Shown here: piece by piece, positions 1 to 8,841 of the stretch | Layout of the letters: each line of letters opens with the position of its first letter | Numbering within the stretch: position 1 is the first letter of the stretch | Assembly (NCBI GenBank): GCA_900538555.1 | Contig: UPYI01000019.1 | Span: 1-64,000 of the forward strand | Direction: 5' to 3' | Origin: an uncultured Porphyromonadaceae bacterium | GTDB lineage: Bacteria; Bacteroidota; Bacteroidia; Bacteroidales; Barnesiellaceae | Length of the DNA: 64,000 nucleotides | The notes under the pieces: model-generated | The model's input: only the letters and a program-made list of their open reading frames with translations | What the model was told of the DNA's origin: nothing | Database searches by the model: none | Program-made: the position numbers and the translations under genes

Positions 1-13
1 TCGTTTGCGGATG

Positions 14-45
14 CAAAGGTAGATGGTTTTTATTTATCCACCAAA
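14..45 (-). promoter_or_regulatory. Promoter firing left, out of the window
   Basis: On the minus strand a TTTG (42-45) is followed, after 20 bases, by TACCTTTG (14-21). This matches the Bacteroidota primary sigma-factor pattern TTTG-N19/21-TAnnTTTG. It would drive a gene beyond the left edge. The rest of positions 1-165 is AT-rich and holds nothing else I can recognise. Confidence 0.55.
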
Positions 46-165
46 TGTTTTTACAAGTTTTTTCGATTTATTTTTTATCCATCGCTCGTTCCCCCTGATT
101 GAGAAGTAGATAGAACGCATCTTTTTTTTGCGATTTTTTTAATCGGGATATGTCCTACCCTATTT

Positions 166-1506
166 TCACCATAATGTCATCTGCGATTTGTCGATTTCTT
201 CGGTATGTTTTTGTTCGCTTCGTTCGGCTTCTTCTTTTTTACGACGACGTTCTTCGGCTTTTCTCCGTGCGATTTCTTCCGGGGTATCCGGACGGGTCGG
301 GACTAACCAACCATTATCGGCGTAAAGGGATTTCTTTTTCGAACCGGATTGCCGTTTCCGTTTGGTACGCTCCTCCCCTTCCGGCTCTTTCTTTTTTTTC
401 TTTGCCGGTTTTCTTTTAACCTCGGAGATATGCTCTTCCGCTTCCTGCGCTACCTCTTCTTTTTTATCTTCCGAAACGGAAGGTGTTTCTTCGACCGGTT
501 CGCTTACCGTCTCTTCTTGGGGTTGTTCCGTTTCCGGATGCGGTACGGAAGGGGCATCTGCCGGCAGTTCAACTTCCGGAACATTTTTCTCGGAAAGCCG
601 ACGGCATTCTTGTTCCAATCGTTCGTTTTCGGTCTCCAAAATCTGACAACGGGACACGAACTCTTGCAACGCCTGTGCTTGTTCTTCTTGTTCACGAAGG
701 CGAAGTTCCATTTCCTGATATGCGGAACGGAGCGTTACCAATTCCTCCTGCAATTGTCCGGCATCGGAGCGACTTTGTTCAAGCTGCCCGGACAGTTCGG
801 TTATCCGGGTTGTTTTTTCTTCCAACGCAGCTTGCAAGGTGTCGGATTCGGCTTGTTTATCCGCTTCTGCGGTTAAGGATTCGGCTTGTTGTGCTACGGT
901 CTGGCGCAACTGTACGAGCTCCGCCTGCAAACTTTCGATCAACTCTGCCGAACGATCGTCCGAATCGCGCTGCATATCGGCGACTTTCAATTTATTCAAC
1001 AACCCGCGGCATTCCAAAGAGAGCTGTTCGCGTTCGGCTTCACTGTCCATCAGCCTCCGTTCATAGTCTGCCACTCTCTCTGCCAACGCCCGTTTCTGCC
1101 GTTCGGCACTGCTTTGCGATTCTTGTATCGACCGTCTGGCATTTTCCAAATCCCGCACTTTGCCTTTGAGCGATTCTACCTCCTTGTTTTTCTCGGCTTC
1201 GATCGCTCCCGACAACTGTTCGGAATAGATGCGGAACGGTTCTTTAATCCGATCGTAGATATATGCTCTTTCCGCTTCCATATCCAAACTGGCGACAATA
1301 TAGTCGGGCAAGGAATGGTTTACCAATCGTATGATTTCGTTTAAAACTTCTTCCGGGCATAATCCGGAGAATTGAGAATTACCCGAAGTCTGTTTCTCTT
1401 CACCGGAAACCGAATCCGATATTGTTTCGGGCAACCCCAATATTTCGGAATGTTGTTCTTCTTTTCCTTTTCCTATTACGCTCAACAAGTTTTTAAAAAA
1501 CGGCAT
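166..1506 (-). CDS. Coiled-coil protein of unknown function
   Basis: 446 residues, no signal peptide and no membrane segment, so probably cytoplasmic. Residues from about 100 to 310 are one long heptad-like coiled coil rich in Glu, Gln, Leu and Arg. A Pro/Glu/Val-rich linker follows, then a strongly basic Lys/Arg tail (stretches such as RKPAKKKKKEPEGEE) with another charged helix near the C-terminus. It starts 22 bp downstream of the stop of the receiver/PEP-synthase-like gene on the same strand, so the two are probably co-transcribed. I do not recognise a family. The architecture would suit a scaffold or a nucleic-acid-associated protein, but that is inference only. Confidence 0.8.
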   Translation of the reverse strand: MPFFKNLLSVIGKGKEEQHSEILGLPETISDSVSGEEKQTSGNSQFSGLCPEEVLNEIIRLVNHSLPDYIVASLDMEAERAYIYDRIKEPFRIYSEQLSGAIEAEKNKEVESLKGKVRDLENARRSIQESQSSAERQKRALAERVADYERRLMDSEAEREQLSLECRGLLNKLKVADMQRDSDDRSAELIESLQAELVQLRQTVAQQAESLTAEADKQAESDTLQAALEEKTTRITELSGQLEQSRSDAGQLQEELVTLRSAYQEMELRLREQEEQAQALQEFVSRCQILETENERLEQECRRLSEKNVPEVELPADAPSVPHPETEQPQEETVSEPVEETPSVSEDKKEEVAQEAEEHISEVKRKPAKKKKKEPEGEERTKRKRQSGSKKKSLYADNGWLVPTRPDTPEEIARRKAEERRRKKEEAERSEQKHTEEIDKSQMTLW

Positions 1507-1528
1507 TTTCCTAATATTATATATGTAG

Positions 1529-4525
1529 TTATTTTTCTTCCGTAACGTCCGGCTTATTTCCGACTCCGGGTTTTGTCACCAAACCTTTGCTTTTCCGCCC
1601 ATTGATTTCGACCAATACCGGTTGTTCGAATTTCACGATCCGTAAAAATTCGCTTTCGTATTCCGCCGGCATCTCATTGAGATAGGCTTCGTCGTAATAA
1701 CCTTCGTCCGCGAATGTATTTACCGTAAAATAGCCGACACCGAACGAAGTCAGATTCTGAAAGAAGTGTGTTCCCTGACTCGGCTCTATCCGATAATTGG
1801 ACAATGCGGACTCCACGATCAGACGTGCCGCCGAGATATGCGGCCATTTCACCGGAATTCCCAATGCCGAATCGCTCGATCCCCAACGTCCGGGACCTAT
1901 CAAGATATAGTTTTCGTCCCGCTCGGTAAAGGTACGATTTATTTTTTCGATTTCACGAGCAATCAATGAATTATTTGATGAACGGAAGTCGGCTGTCTTA
2001 ACATATACGATATGCCGAATGTTCTCCATGATGCCATGTCCCAGGGCGGTATCGCTTTTGAGAATGGTTTGTTCATCGGGCAAATTCATGATTTCGTCGT
2101 TGAGCATCTCTTTCGTATCGACAATAGGACGCATCTGCAACCAATAGACCGTGCCTTTGGCATTTTCGGGCGAAGTGAGCGTTCCTGCAAATTCTATTTC
2201 TACCGGACGCCCCATCTCCTGACTGCCAAGTGTCAGCATACGGTCCAATATTTTTGCCAATGGGAATGCGTCGTGGTTCAATATATTTGCGAATGTAACG
2301 ACTTTACGTCCACCAGTGTAATAGCCGTCGCGTATTATCTGGTCGTTCGGATCGTATGTAGATACCATGAGCCGAAGCGAATTGTCTTTTTCGGCATCGC
2401 GTATCGAGAGATTCAAAAGATTGAATCCGTCGTCGATCGAGAATTTTTCTTTTATATTTTTCGTATCGAGTGCATAAAAGCGGGTTTGCGTATCGCGCAG
2501 TGCCAAATCGAGCGTACTGGTCTGCAATATTTTTCGAGGGTGTTTGGGCGAGAAGCGCAAACTTCTGCCCCCGTCGACAATATATTTACCCAACCCGATC
2601 GCCAGATCGACAACTCCATCTTCGGCTTTTTCGTCATTAATCGGATAGTAATTGAGCGACCTGCCAACTCCTGCGAATGAAGGATAATAGCGGTCGTCGT
2701 ACTGCGTACCGACCACTTCCTGCAAAATAATCGCCATTTTCTCCTGGTCAATGACATTGGACGTTGCACTCATATATGCTTTACTGTCGGCGAAAAAGAC
2801 AGAGGCATATACGGCTTTTATGGCGTTGCTCAATAATGCCAACATTTCATACTTGTCGTCCAGACACGGTATCATGTACGTGGAATATATACCGGCGAAC
2901 GGCTGATAGTGCGAATCTTCCAAGAGGCTGGACGAACGTATGGCTATCGGTTTATGCACAACTTCGAAGAAAGCGAAAAAATCTTCGATGAGTTTTTCGG
3001 GCAATCGCGCTTGCAGGAAATAGTGCAGAATCTGTTCGTCGGGAATATCGGACAGCGCGACCTGATAGAGGTTGTTCGCTTCCATGAATTCATCGAATAT
3101 ATCGGTGCAAAGCACAACGGTTTTCGGCACAGTGACGTTTACCCCGTCGATATCGTCGAATTCGGGATTCCGTTTGATCATGGCATCGATAAATGCCAAA
3201 CCTCGTCCTTTTCCGCCCAGCGAACCTTCTCCGATACGGGCAAAATTGGAATAGCGGTCGAAACGGTCGCGCTGGAATATCGCCACAACTCCCCTGTTTT
3301 TCATCTTCCGGTATTTCACGATCGCATCGAATACCAATGAACGGATAGCCGGAGCGTCGTCCAAGTTGTCGAACCGCACCCGGCTCAACACTTCCGCCAT
3401 CGGGAACATCGCCCGAGAATAGAGCCACCGGGATATTTCGTTTCGTGAAGCATGGTATTGAAGCGATTCTGCCGGAATTTGCATGATATTCATCTGCAAA
3501 TCTTTCAGGTTACGTATCGTAAGGATCGGTTCGTGAGTGGCAGGGTCGATAAAGGTAAAATCGCCGAACCCGAATTTCGACATAATCTCATATCCCAGAT
3601 CGACAGGCAGCTTTTTGGAATTCTTATCCAAAAAAGATGCGTCCAATGCCAATGCTCCTGCCCGATTCTCCACTTCGGACGATTCGATAATCAACGGCAA
3701 ATAGGGATCGCGCTCCCGGACATATCTGCCAAAACGCAATCCGGCATGTTTGTCTTTCACGCCTTCGCGTACAAATGAAACATCGGATACGATGCCCAGC
3801 ATATTTCCCGCATATTTTTCGTAAATAGCAACCGCTTCTTCGTAGGTACGCGCCAACATCACTTTCGGACGTCCCCTCATACGCATCATCTTTTCGTGGT
3901 CGTTCAACGCTTCGGTGGAAAATATCTGGGATTGCTTCAATACGAATTTATACAGATGGGGCAATACGGATGAATAAAACCGAATGGAATCCTCGACCAA
4001 CAGGATGAGCTGCACCCCGACCGAATTGATGTCGTGCTCGGCATTCAGTTTGTCTTCGATCAATTTGATAATCGCCAACAGCAAATCGACATTCCCCAAC
4101 CAGCTGAACACGTAGTCCACCCCGGTCATATCCTCGTTCGCAATACGTCGGGACACTTCTTTGGAGAATGGCGTAAGTACTACAATCGGGATGTGGGGAT
4201 AGTGTTTCTTGATTGCTTTTGCCTGCGAAAAGGTCTCGGTACAATCGACTCCGGGCATACTGATGATCAAATCGTAGTTTTGCCGCGCCAGCTCCTCGCG
4301 GGCTTCCTCATCGGTGGTGACTTGCTTCACCCGCGGAGGAGAACTCAGATTCAACGAGGTATATTCGAAAAATATCTGTTCTTCTACCCGTCCGTCCTCT
4401 TCCAGAATAAACGCATCGTACCTGCTTGCAATAAGCAACACATTAAAGACTCTTTTTTGCATTAAGTTAGCAAACGAGGTGTCTTTTAAGTATAATTGGT
4501 TAATATCCGGAATTATATTCGCCAT
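1529..4525 (-). CDS. Receiver-like / PEP-synthase N-domain protein
   Basis: 998 residues. The N-terminal ~330 residues resemble two degenerate response-regulator receiver folds (segments NYDLIISMPGVDC and QLILLVEDSIRFYSSVL). The middle carries a PPDK_N-type PEP/pyruvate-binding ATP-grasp domain, with GEGSLGGKGRGLAF and AIRSSSLLEDSHYQPFAGIY, and the C-terminal part has GPGRWGSSD. The phospho-histidine swivel domain and the PEP-binding barrel of true PEP synthase (PpsA) or PPDK are not visible, so it should not be able to make PEP by the full reaction. Such proteins are usually annotated 'PEP/pyruvate-binding domain protein' in Bacteroidota. A signalling or phosphotransfer role is inference. 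It is divergent from gdhA, with a possible minus-strand -7 box TACTTTTG at 4580-4587. Confidence 0.85.
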   Translation of the reverse strand: MANIIPDINQLYLKDTSFANLMQKRVFNVLLIASRYDAFILEEDGRVEEQIFFEYTSLNLSSPPRVKQVTTDEEAREELARQNYDLIISMPGVDCTETFSQAKAIKKHYPHIPIVVLTPFSKEVSRRIANEDMTGVDYVFSWLGNVDLLLAIIKLIEDKLNAEHDINSVGVQLILLVEDSIRFYSSVLPHLYKFVLKQSQIFSTEALNDHEKMMRMRGRPKVMLARTYEEAVAIYEKYAGNMLGIVSDVSFVREGVKDKHAGLRFGRYVRERDPYLPLIIESSEVENRAGALALDASFLDKNSKKLPVDLGYEIMSKFGFGDFTFIDPATHEPILTIRNLKDLQMNIMQIPAESLQYHASRNEISRWLYSRAMFPMAEVLSRVRFDNLDDAPAIRSLVFDAIVKYRKMKNRGVVAIFQRDRFDRYSNFARIGEGSLGGKGRGLAFIDAMIKRNPEFDDIDGVNVTVPKTVVLCTDIFDEFMEANNLYQVALSDIPDEQILHYFLQARLPEKLIEDFFAFFEVVHKPIAIRSSSLLEDSHYQPFAGIYSTYMIPCLDDKYEMLALLSNAIKAVYASVFFADSKAYMSATSNVIDQEKMAIILQEVVGTQYDDRYYPSFAGVGRSLNYYPINDEKAEDGVVDLAIGLGKYIVDGGRSLRFSPKHPRKILQTSTLDLALRDTQTRFYALDTKNIKEKFSIDDGFNLLNLSIRDAEKDNSLRLMVSTYDPNDQIIRDGYYTGGRKVVTFANILNHDAFPLAKILDRMLTLGSQEMGRPVEIEFAGTLTSPENAKGTVYWLQMRPIVDTKEMLNDEIMNLPDEQTILKSDTALGHGIMENIRHIVYVKTADFRSSNNSLIAREIEKINRTFTERDENYILIGPGRWGSSDSALGIPVKWPHISAARLIVESALSNYRIEPSQGTHFFQNLTSFGVGYFTVNTFADEGYYDEAYLNEMPAEYESEFLRIVKFEQPVLVEINGRKSKGLVTKPGVGNKPDVTEEK

Positions 4526-4579
4526 AATCTTATTTCATGCTATCAAATTGTCAAAAAAAATTTAAGTATCTTTAATGCT

Positions 4580-4626
4580 CAAAAGTAGTAAAAAAATTTT
4601 TTTATTCATATAATTTTGTAAATTTG
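4580..4626. promoter_or_regulatory. Divergent promoter region, PEP-synthase-like gene / gdhA
   Basis: The very AT-rich 155 bp between the two start codons contain TACTTTTG on the minus strand (4580-4587), and TAATTTTG (4611-4618) and TAAATTTG (4619-4626) on the plus strand. All fit the -7 pattern TAnnTTTG. I see no convincing -33 TTTG at the right distance for any of them, so the exact start points are uncertain. Confidence 0.4.
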
Positions 4627-4680
4627 CAATACGAGATAATTCTCAAAACAAGTTATATACCTTTTATCAACTTTCTAACT

Positions 4681-6018
4681 ATGAATATCGAACGCATCTT
4701 AGCTTCTCTGGAAGCGAAACATCCCGGCGAGTCGGAGTACTTGCAGGCTGTAAAAGAAGTGCTCCTCTCTATTGAGGACGTGTACAACCAACATCCCGAA
4801 TTTGAGAAAGCGCGAATCATCGAGCGTCTCGTCGAGCCGGATAGAATCATAACATTCAAGGTGCCCTGGGTAGACGACAATGGTGACATCCAAGTAAATA
4901 TCGGTTATCGAGTTCAATTCAACAACGCTATCGGCCCGTACAAAGGCGGTATCCGTTTCCACGCATCGGTAAACCTCTCGATCCTGAAATTCTTAGGTTT
5001 CGAACAAACATTTAAAAATGCTTTGACTACACTGCCTATGGGTGGCGGTAAAGGCGGATCGGATTTCAGCCCGCGCGGTAAATCCGATGCAGAAGTCATG
5101 CGTTTCTGCCAAGCATTCATTTTGGAATTGTGGCGCCATCTGGGTCCCGATACGGATGTTCCTGCCGGTGATATCGGCGTAGGCGGCCGCGAAGTGGGCT
5201 ATATGTACGGTATGTACAAAAAACTGACCCGCGAATGTACCGGTACGTTTACCGGAAAAGGATTGGAATTCGGCGGTTCTTTGGTACGTCCCGAAGCAAC
5301 CGGATTCGGCGGTCTGTATTTCGTTAAACAAATGCTGGCAACGAAAGGTATCGACATTGCAGGCAAGACCGTAGCTATCAGCGGTTTCGGAAACGTGGCT
5401 TGGGGTGCAGCAACCAAAGCTACCGAATTGGGAGCAAAAGTAGTTACCATCTCCGGTCCCGACGGATACGTTTATGATCCCGAAGGTATTTCCGGCGAAA
5501 AAATCGACTACATGTTGGAACTCCGTGCTTCGGGCAACGACATCGTGGCTCCGTATGCCGAAAAATTCAAAAGCGCAACCTTCTTCCCCGGCAAACGTCC
5601 GTGGGAACAAAAAGTGGATATCGCCCTGCCGTGCGCTACCCAAAATGAGTTGAACGAAGAAGATGCCCGTAAGTTGGTAGAAAACGGTGTTATCTGCGTC
5701 GGCGAAATCTCCAATATGGGTTGCCGCCCCGAAGCAATCGACATGTTCATCTCCAACCGTATCATGTACGGTCCGGGTAAAGCTGTCAATGCCGGTGGCG
5801 TAGCTACTTCGGGTCTCGAAATGACTCAAAATGCCATGCACATTTCTTGGAGCGCAGAAGAGGTAGACCAACGTCTGCATCAAATCATGAGCGACATCCA
5901 CGCTCAATGTGTAAAATACGGTACCGAACCCGACGGGTATATCAACTATATGAAAGGCGCAAATATCGCCGGCTTCATGAAAGTTGCCCACGCCATGTTG
6001 GCACAAGGTGTTATCTAA
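4681..6018 (+). CDS. gdhA: Glutamate dehydrogenase (hexameric type)
   Basis: 445 residues, the usual length of hexameric bacterial glutamate dehydrogenases. It interconverts glutamate and 2-oxoglutarate plus ammonia with NAD(P)H. The substrate-binding block IGPYKGGIRFH is followed by PMGGGKGGSDF, which holds the catalytic lysine. The dinucleotide fold GFGNVAWGAA lies in the second half, and the C-terminal block NAGGVATSGLEM is intact. The reading frame is open back to 4624, but the first 19 codons look like leader sequence, so the ATG at 4681 (MNIERILASL) is the start chosen. Cofactor preference cannot be read safely from the sequence. Monocistronic, ending in a strong terminator. Confidence 0.96.
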   Translation: MNIERILASLEAKHPGESEYLQAVKEVLLSIEDVYNQHPEFEKARIIERLVEPDRIITFKVPWVDDNGDIQVNIGYRVQFNNAIGPYKGGIRFHASVNLSILKFLGFEQTFKNALTTLPMGGGKGGSDFSPRGKSDAEVMRFCQAFILELWRHLGPDTDVPAGDIGVGGREVGYMYGMYKKLTRECTGTFTGKGLEFGGSLVRPEATGFGGLYFVKQMLATKGIDIAGKTVAISGFGNVAWGAATKATELGAKVVTISGPDGYVYDPEGISGEKIDYMLELRASGNDIVAPYAEKFKSATFFPGKRPWEQKVDIALPCATQNELNEEDARKLVENGVICVGEISNMGCRPEAIDMFISNRIMYGPGKAVNAGGVATSGLEMTQNAMHISWSAEEVDQRLHQIMSDIHAQCVKYGTEPDGYINYMKGANIAGFMKVAHAMLAQGVI

Positions 6019-6039
6019 TCGACTTTTTAAAACCGCAAT

Positions 6040-6078
6040 AAAAAACTATCCGGCACGAGATGCCGGATAGTTTTTTTT
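6040..6078 (+). terminator. Intrinsic terminator of gdhA
   Basis: A perfect 10-bp stem CTATCCGGCA/TGCCGGATAG (6046-6055 with 6061-6070), a 5-base loop, and eight T (6071-6078). It lies 27 bp after the gdhA stop codon. Confidence 0.93.
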
Positions 6079-6244
6079 ATCATCCGACACAACCAGCGGC
6101 ATACCGTGTTCTTATCGAATTCAGAAGAATCCATATCCCCCAAACCGCTTCGCCGGACTCTGCCGACCGGCATCTGTATTTGAAATTTTATCTAAAAAAT
6201 CGGCGAATTCGTCTATATGATATAAAACCAATCATATTTTATAT

Positions 6245-6322
6245 TACTTTTGTAGAAAATAAGCGGCATTCCGACAAAGTCATTCAAACGAATCCGGAGT
6301 CTTTGTACTCGATTTGTATTAT
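6245..6322 (+). repeat. Degenerate copy of the 75-bp dispersed element
   Basis: It aligns along its length with the copy at 17911-17996. Both begin with a -7-like box and GTAGAA.ATAAGC, share CATTCAAAC near the middle, and end CTCGATTTG.ATTAT. Here the box is TACTTTTG (6245-6252). The central blocks are decayed. The rest of 6079-6578 holds the better copy at 6390-6462 and otherwise nothing recognisable. Confidence 0.55.
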
Positions 6323-6389
6323 CGCCTTAGACGCTTTGCCTCAGCAAAATGGCAAATAAATTTGCTTTTGCATTCGGTTTATGCGTTCT

Positions 6390-6462
6390 TTGTAAAAGAT
6401 AAGTTGCGCCTCGGTATAGCACATGTAAACTCGGCTCTGCTTTCGGCTTGCATTATCTTTGT
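6390..6462 (+). repeat. Dispersed MITE-like element copy
   Basis: The order is: inverted end AAAAGATAAGTTGC, CCTCGGTATA block, short centre, CTCTGCTTTCGGCTTGC block, and the other inverted end ATTATCTTTGTA. The last part contains TATCTTTG (6454-6461), a match to the -7 pattern, pointing towards the lipoprotein gene at 6579. Confidence 0.7.
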
Positions 6463-6578
6463 ATCAAAGAGTTGGACTGCACAATGCGTTTCCGGTCAAT
6501 ATCCGGCAACCGGCATTTATTCATGCCCTAATATATCGACTATATTTCCATTATATGAACATATAACAATAATAGAAT

Positions 6579-8366
6579 ATGATGAAAAAGAACATTCTCA
6601 AAGCATTTGCCATTCCGACTATTATCGGTTTGTGCGGCATCTCTTTTGCGTCCTGCGACGATTCTCCCGATCTGCCGAAACCCGGAACTCCTGACGTTGA
6701 TTTCACGGAAATAAAAAGCGGTACTTTGTTTTATTGCGACTTTCAGGATCAGAATATCCTGACTTCGCTGTTTACCGTAGCCGACCTCGACGGGAATACA
6801 CCTACGGCGGCGATGCAAAGATTAGGATTCTCCAACCAACCGGGACAAGTGATTCCGTGGGTAACTAATTTGCGCAGTACGACTACATCGACCAATATTT
6901 TCTGCGGAAGTACATCGCAATACAATCCGGCAGGTCAGGCAAACGACTGGCTGATTACCCGCCAGATCGATATTCCTACTACCGGCTATATGCTGGAATG
7001 GAAATCGGTAGCTGTCGATCCGGAAAAACGTGACGGCATGAAAGTATTCATTTCCACTACCGGTGGTGATCCGACAACGGATTTCCCTGCCGATCCGGTA
7101 TTCGAAATAGAAGAAGAAGTTGCCGGCAATACGGACGGAACTGTCGATGATATGTTCGCTACCCACTCCGTATCGTTAGATGCCTATGCCGGTAAAAGTA
7201 TCTGGATTGCGTTCGTCAATCAAAGCTACGACAAATATGTACTTTGCATCGACGACATCCGCGTATTCTACAATATGCCGTACAGCATATCCAGCACGAC
7301 CGACCGGTATGCTATCGGCAAAGCCGGTATCAAAGGTGAAATTACCGCCATTACCGAACCCATTACCCAATACAGCATACACTACACAGCCGACGACAGC
7401 ATTGTCCGTAGCGAACACTACTCGGGACTGAATATCGCACCGGGCGAAAGCCATGCGTTCGCATTCGGAGACTCATTGAATCTGACCACCGGTGAAATCA
7501 ACTCATACCAAATATGGGCTACCATAGAAGGAAAAGAATCGTTCGGACTTACCGATTCGGTCGGTGCCATCAGCCGTCACGTAAACCGGAAAGTCGTATT
7601 GGAAGAGGGTACGTTCTTCACTTGCGGATATTGTCCCGGAGGAATTGTCGCCGCGGAATATATCTACAAAAACTATCCGGACAATTTTATCGCGATCAAT
7701 GTCCACTTCAATGATGCCGTAGCCGTAAACAGTTATGCCTCCTATTTAGGTTTCTCTGCGGCTCCGACAGGATATATCAACCGCAAATATTTCGGAGCTC
7801 CTTTGGCTTCTTTGGCAAATGGCAATGCCGTAGTTCCTCTTACATTTGAAGGAGACAATACGTTTTTAAGCCTTTTCCGGAAAGCGAAAGCAGAAGCTAC
7901 GGTTGCCGAAATTACCGGACTTTCAGCCTCGCTGAATGCCAACACGAAAGAAATAAATGCCACCGCACAAGTTTCGTTCGCCATGAATCTGGACAATCTG
8001 GATCTGAACATCGCTTTCGTCGTCATAGAAAATGATGTAGCAGGATATTCGCAGTCGAACAATTATTCCAGCTTTTCTTCTCCTACGGTCGGTGTACTTG
8101 CCGACTGGGGTAAAGGCGGCACTTACGGAAGTTCGACCGTACGGAATTACACCCACCAAGAGGTTGCCCGCGGTATCTTCCCGTCGCCCAGCGGTAGAAA
8201 CGGTGTAATCCCCAGCAGCGTCAGCTATGAAGAGGTTTATACCTGCAAGGAAAGTTTCATCTCGCCCTCCTCGATCAAGAATACAGAGAATGTAAAAGTT
8301 ATCGCATTGCTCATTGACAATGAATCGGGCGAAATCATCAATGCAAACATCGCAGACCTGCAATAA
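6579..8366 (+). CDS. Choice-of-anchor-J / Omp28-like surface lipoprotein
   Basis: 595 residues. A signal peptide ends in a lipobox (FASC, Cys 26), so it is probably exported as a lipoprotein. Residues ~45-230 look like a cleaved-adhesin/choice-of-anchor-J jelly-roll domain: a DFQD start, NDWLITRQIDI, and a late DDIRVFYN. After a linker, the region from ~345 begins RKVVLEEGTFFTCGYCPGG, the pattern of Omp28-related proteins with a thioredoxin-like fold and a CxxC pair. No type IX C-terminal sorting domain is obvious. It lies alone between two intergenic repeat tracts, with a terminator behind it. The substrate is unknown; adhesion or redox function is inference from the domains. Confidence 0.82.
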   Translation: MMKKNILKAFAIPTIIGLCGISFASCDDSPDLPKPGTPDVDFTEIKSGTLFYCDFQDQNILTSLFTVADLDGNTPTAAMQRLGFSNQPGQVIPWVTNLRSTTTSTNIFCGSTSQYNPAGQANDWLITRQIDIPTTGYMLEWKSVAVDPEKRDGMKVFISTTGGDPTTDFPADPVFEIEEEVAGNTDGTVDDMFATHSVSLDAYAGKSIWIAFVNQSYDKYVLCIDDIRVFYNMPYSISSTTDRYAIGKAGIKGEITAITEPITQYSIHYTADDSIVRSEHYSGLNIAPGESHAFAFGDSLNLTTGEINSYQIWATIEGKESFGLTDSVGAISRHVNRKVVLEEGTFFTCGYCPGGIVAAEYIYKNYPDNFIAINVHFNDAVAVNSYASYLGFSAAPTGYINRKYFGAPLASLANGNAVVPLTFEGDNTFLSLFRKAKAEATVAEITGLSASLNANTKEINATAQVSFAMNLDNLDLNIAFVVIENDVAGYSQSNNYSSFSSPTVGVLADWGKGGTYGSSTVRNYTHQEVARGIFPSPSGRNGVIPSSVSYEEVYTCKESFISPSSIKNTENVKVIALLIDNESGEIINANIADLQ

Positions 8367-8390
8367 TTTGCACCACTAACAAACCCCAAT

Positions 8391-8434
8391 AACAAAGAGA
8401 TGTGTCGAAACAAAGCAAGACACATCTCTTTGTT
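8391..8434 (+). terminator. Terminator hairpin after the lipoprotein gene
   Basis: A 16-bp perfect stem AACAAAGAGATGTGTC (8391-8406) pairs with GACACATCTCTTTGTT (8419-8434) across a 12-base loop. It ends in a T-rich stretch. It lies 24 bp after the stop codon of the 6579 gene. Confidence 0.85.
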
Positions 8435-8445
8435 GTTTCTAAACG

Positions 8446-8753
8446 GTTCATATACATGCACCTTTTCTCGCCTCGGCATAGCCCGAACTCAGTTCGGCTC
8501 TGCCCTCGGCTTATCGAAAACGTTCATCACAATGCACCTTTTCTCGCCTCGGCATAGCCCGAACTCAGTTCGGCTCTGCCCTCGGCTTATCGAAAACGTT
8601 CATCACAATGCACCTTTTCTCGCCTCGGCATAGCCCGAACTCAGTTCGGCTCTGCTCTCGGCTTATCGAAAACGTTCATCACAATGCACCTTTTCTCGCC
8701 TCGGCATAGCCCGAACAAGTTCGGCTCTGCCCTCGGCTTATCGAAAACGTTCA
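8446..8753 (+). repeat. Four-copy tandem array of dispersed element, 76-bp period
   Basis: The sequence TGCACCTTTTCTCGCCTCGG recurs at 8457, 8533, 8609 and 8685, an exact 76-bp period. Each unit has CCTCGGCATA, then CCGAAC..GTTCGG (an inverted repeat), CTCTGCCCTCGGCTTA and CGAAAACGTTC. The fourth unit has AA in place of the three-base centre TCA, so its period is one base shorter. Reading frames through the array are only translations of the repeat and are not genes. The array sits between two terminators (8391-8434 and 8790-8828). Confidence 0.93.
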
Positions 8754-8789
8754 ATTTATCGGGACTTGATAGAACCGCAAAACGCCATT

Positions 8790-8828
8790 GCAAAAAAAAA
8801 TCCGGAACTGTGTAGTCCCGGATTTTTT
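8790..8828 (-). terminator. Terminator of tnaA
   Basis: AATCCGG on one arm and CCGGATT on the other, with partly complementary GAACT/AGTCC inside, flanked by A-runs on the left and T-runs on the right. It can therefore work in both directions. It lies 14 bp after the tryptophanase stop codon. Confidence 0.85.
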
Positions 8829-8841
8829 ATGATAAGAGAAA

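Noticed and set aside
4993..6006. 337-codon open frame antisense to gdhA
   Set aside because: Shadow frame; gdhA is fully supported on the plus strand.
8457..8753. CRISPR-like regular array
   Set aside because: The repeated unit is the whole 76 bp; there are no unique spacers and no cas genes. It is a tandem duplication of the dispersed element.
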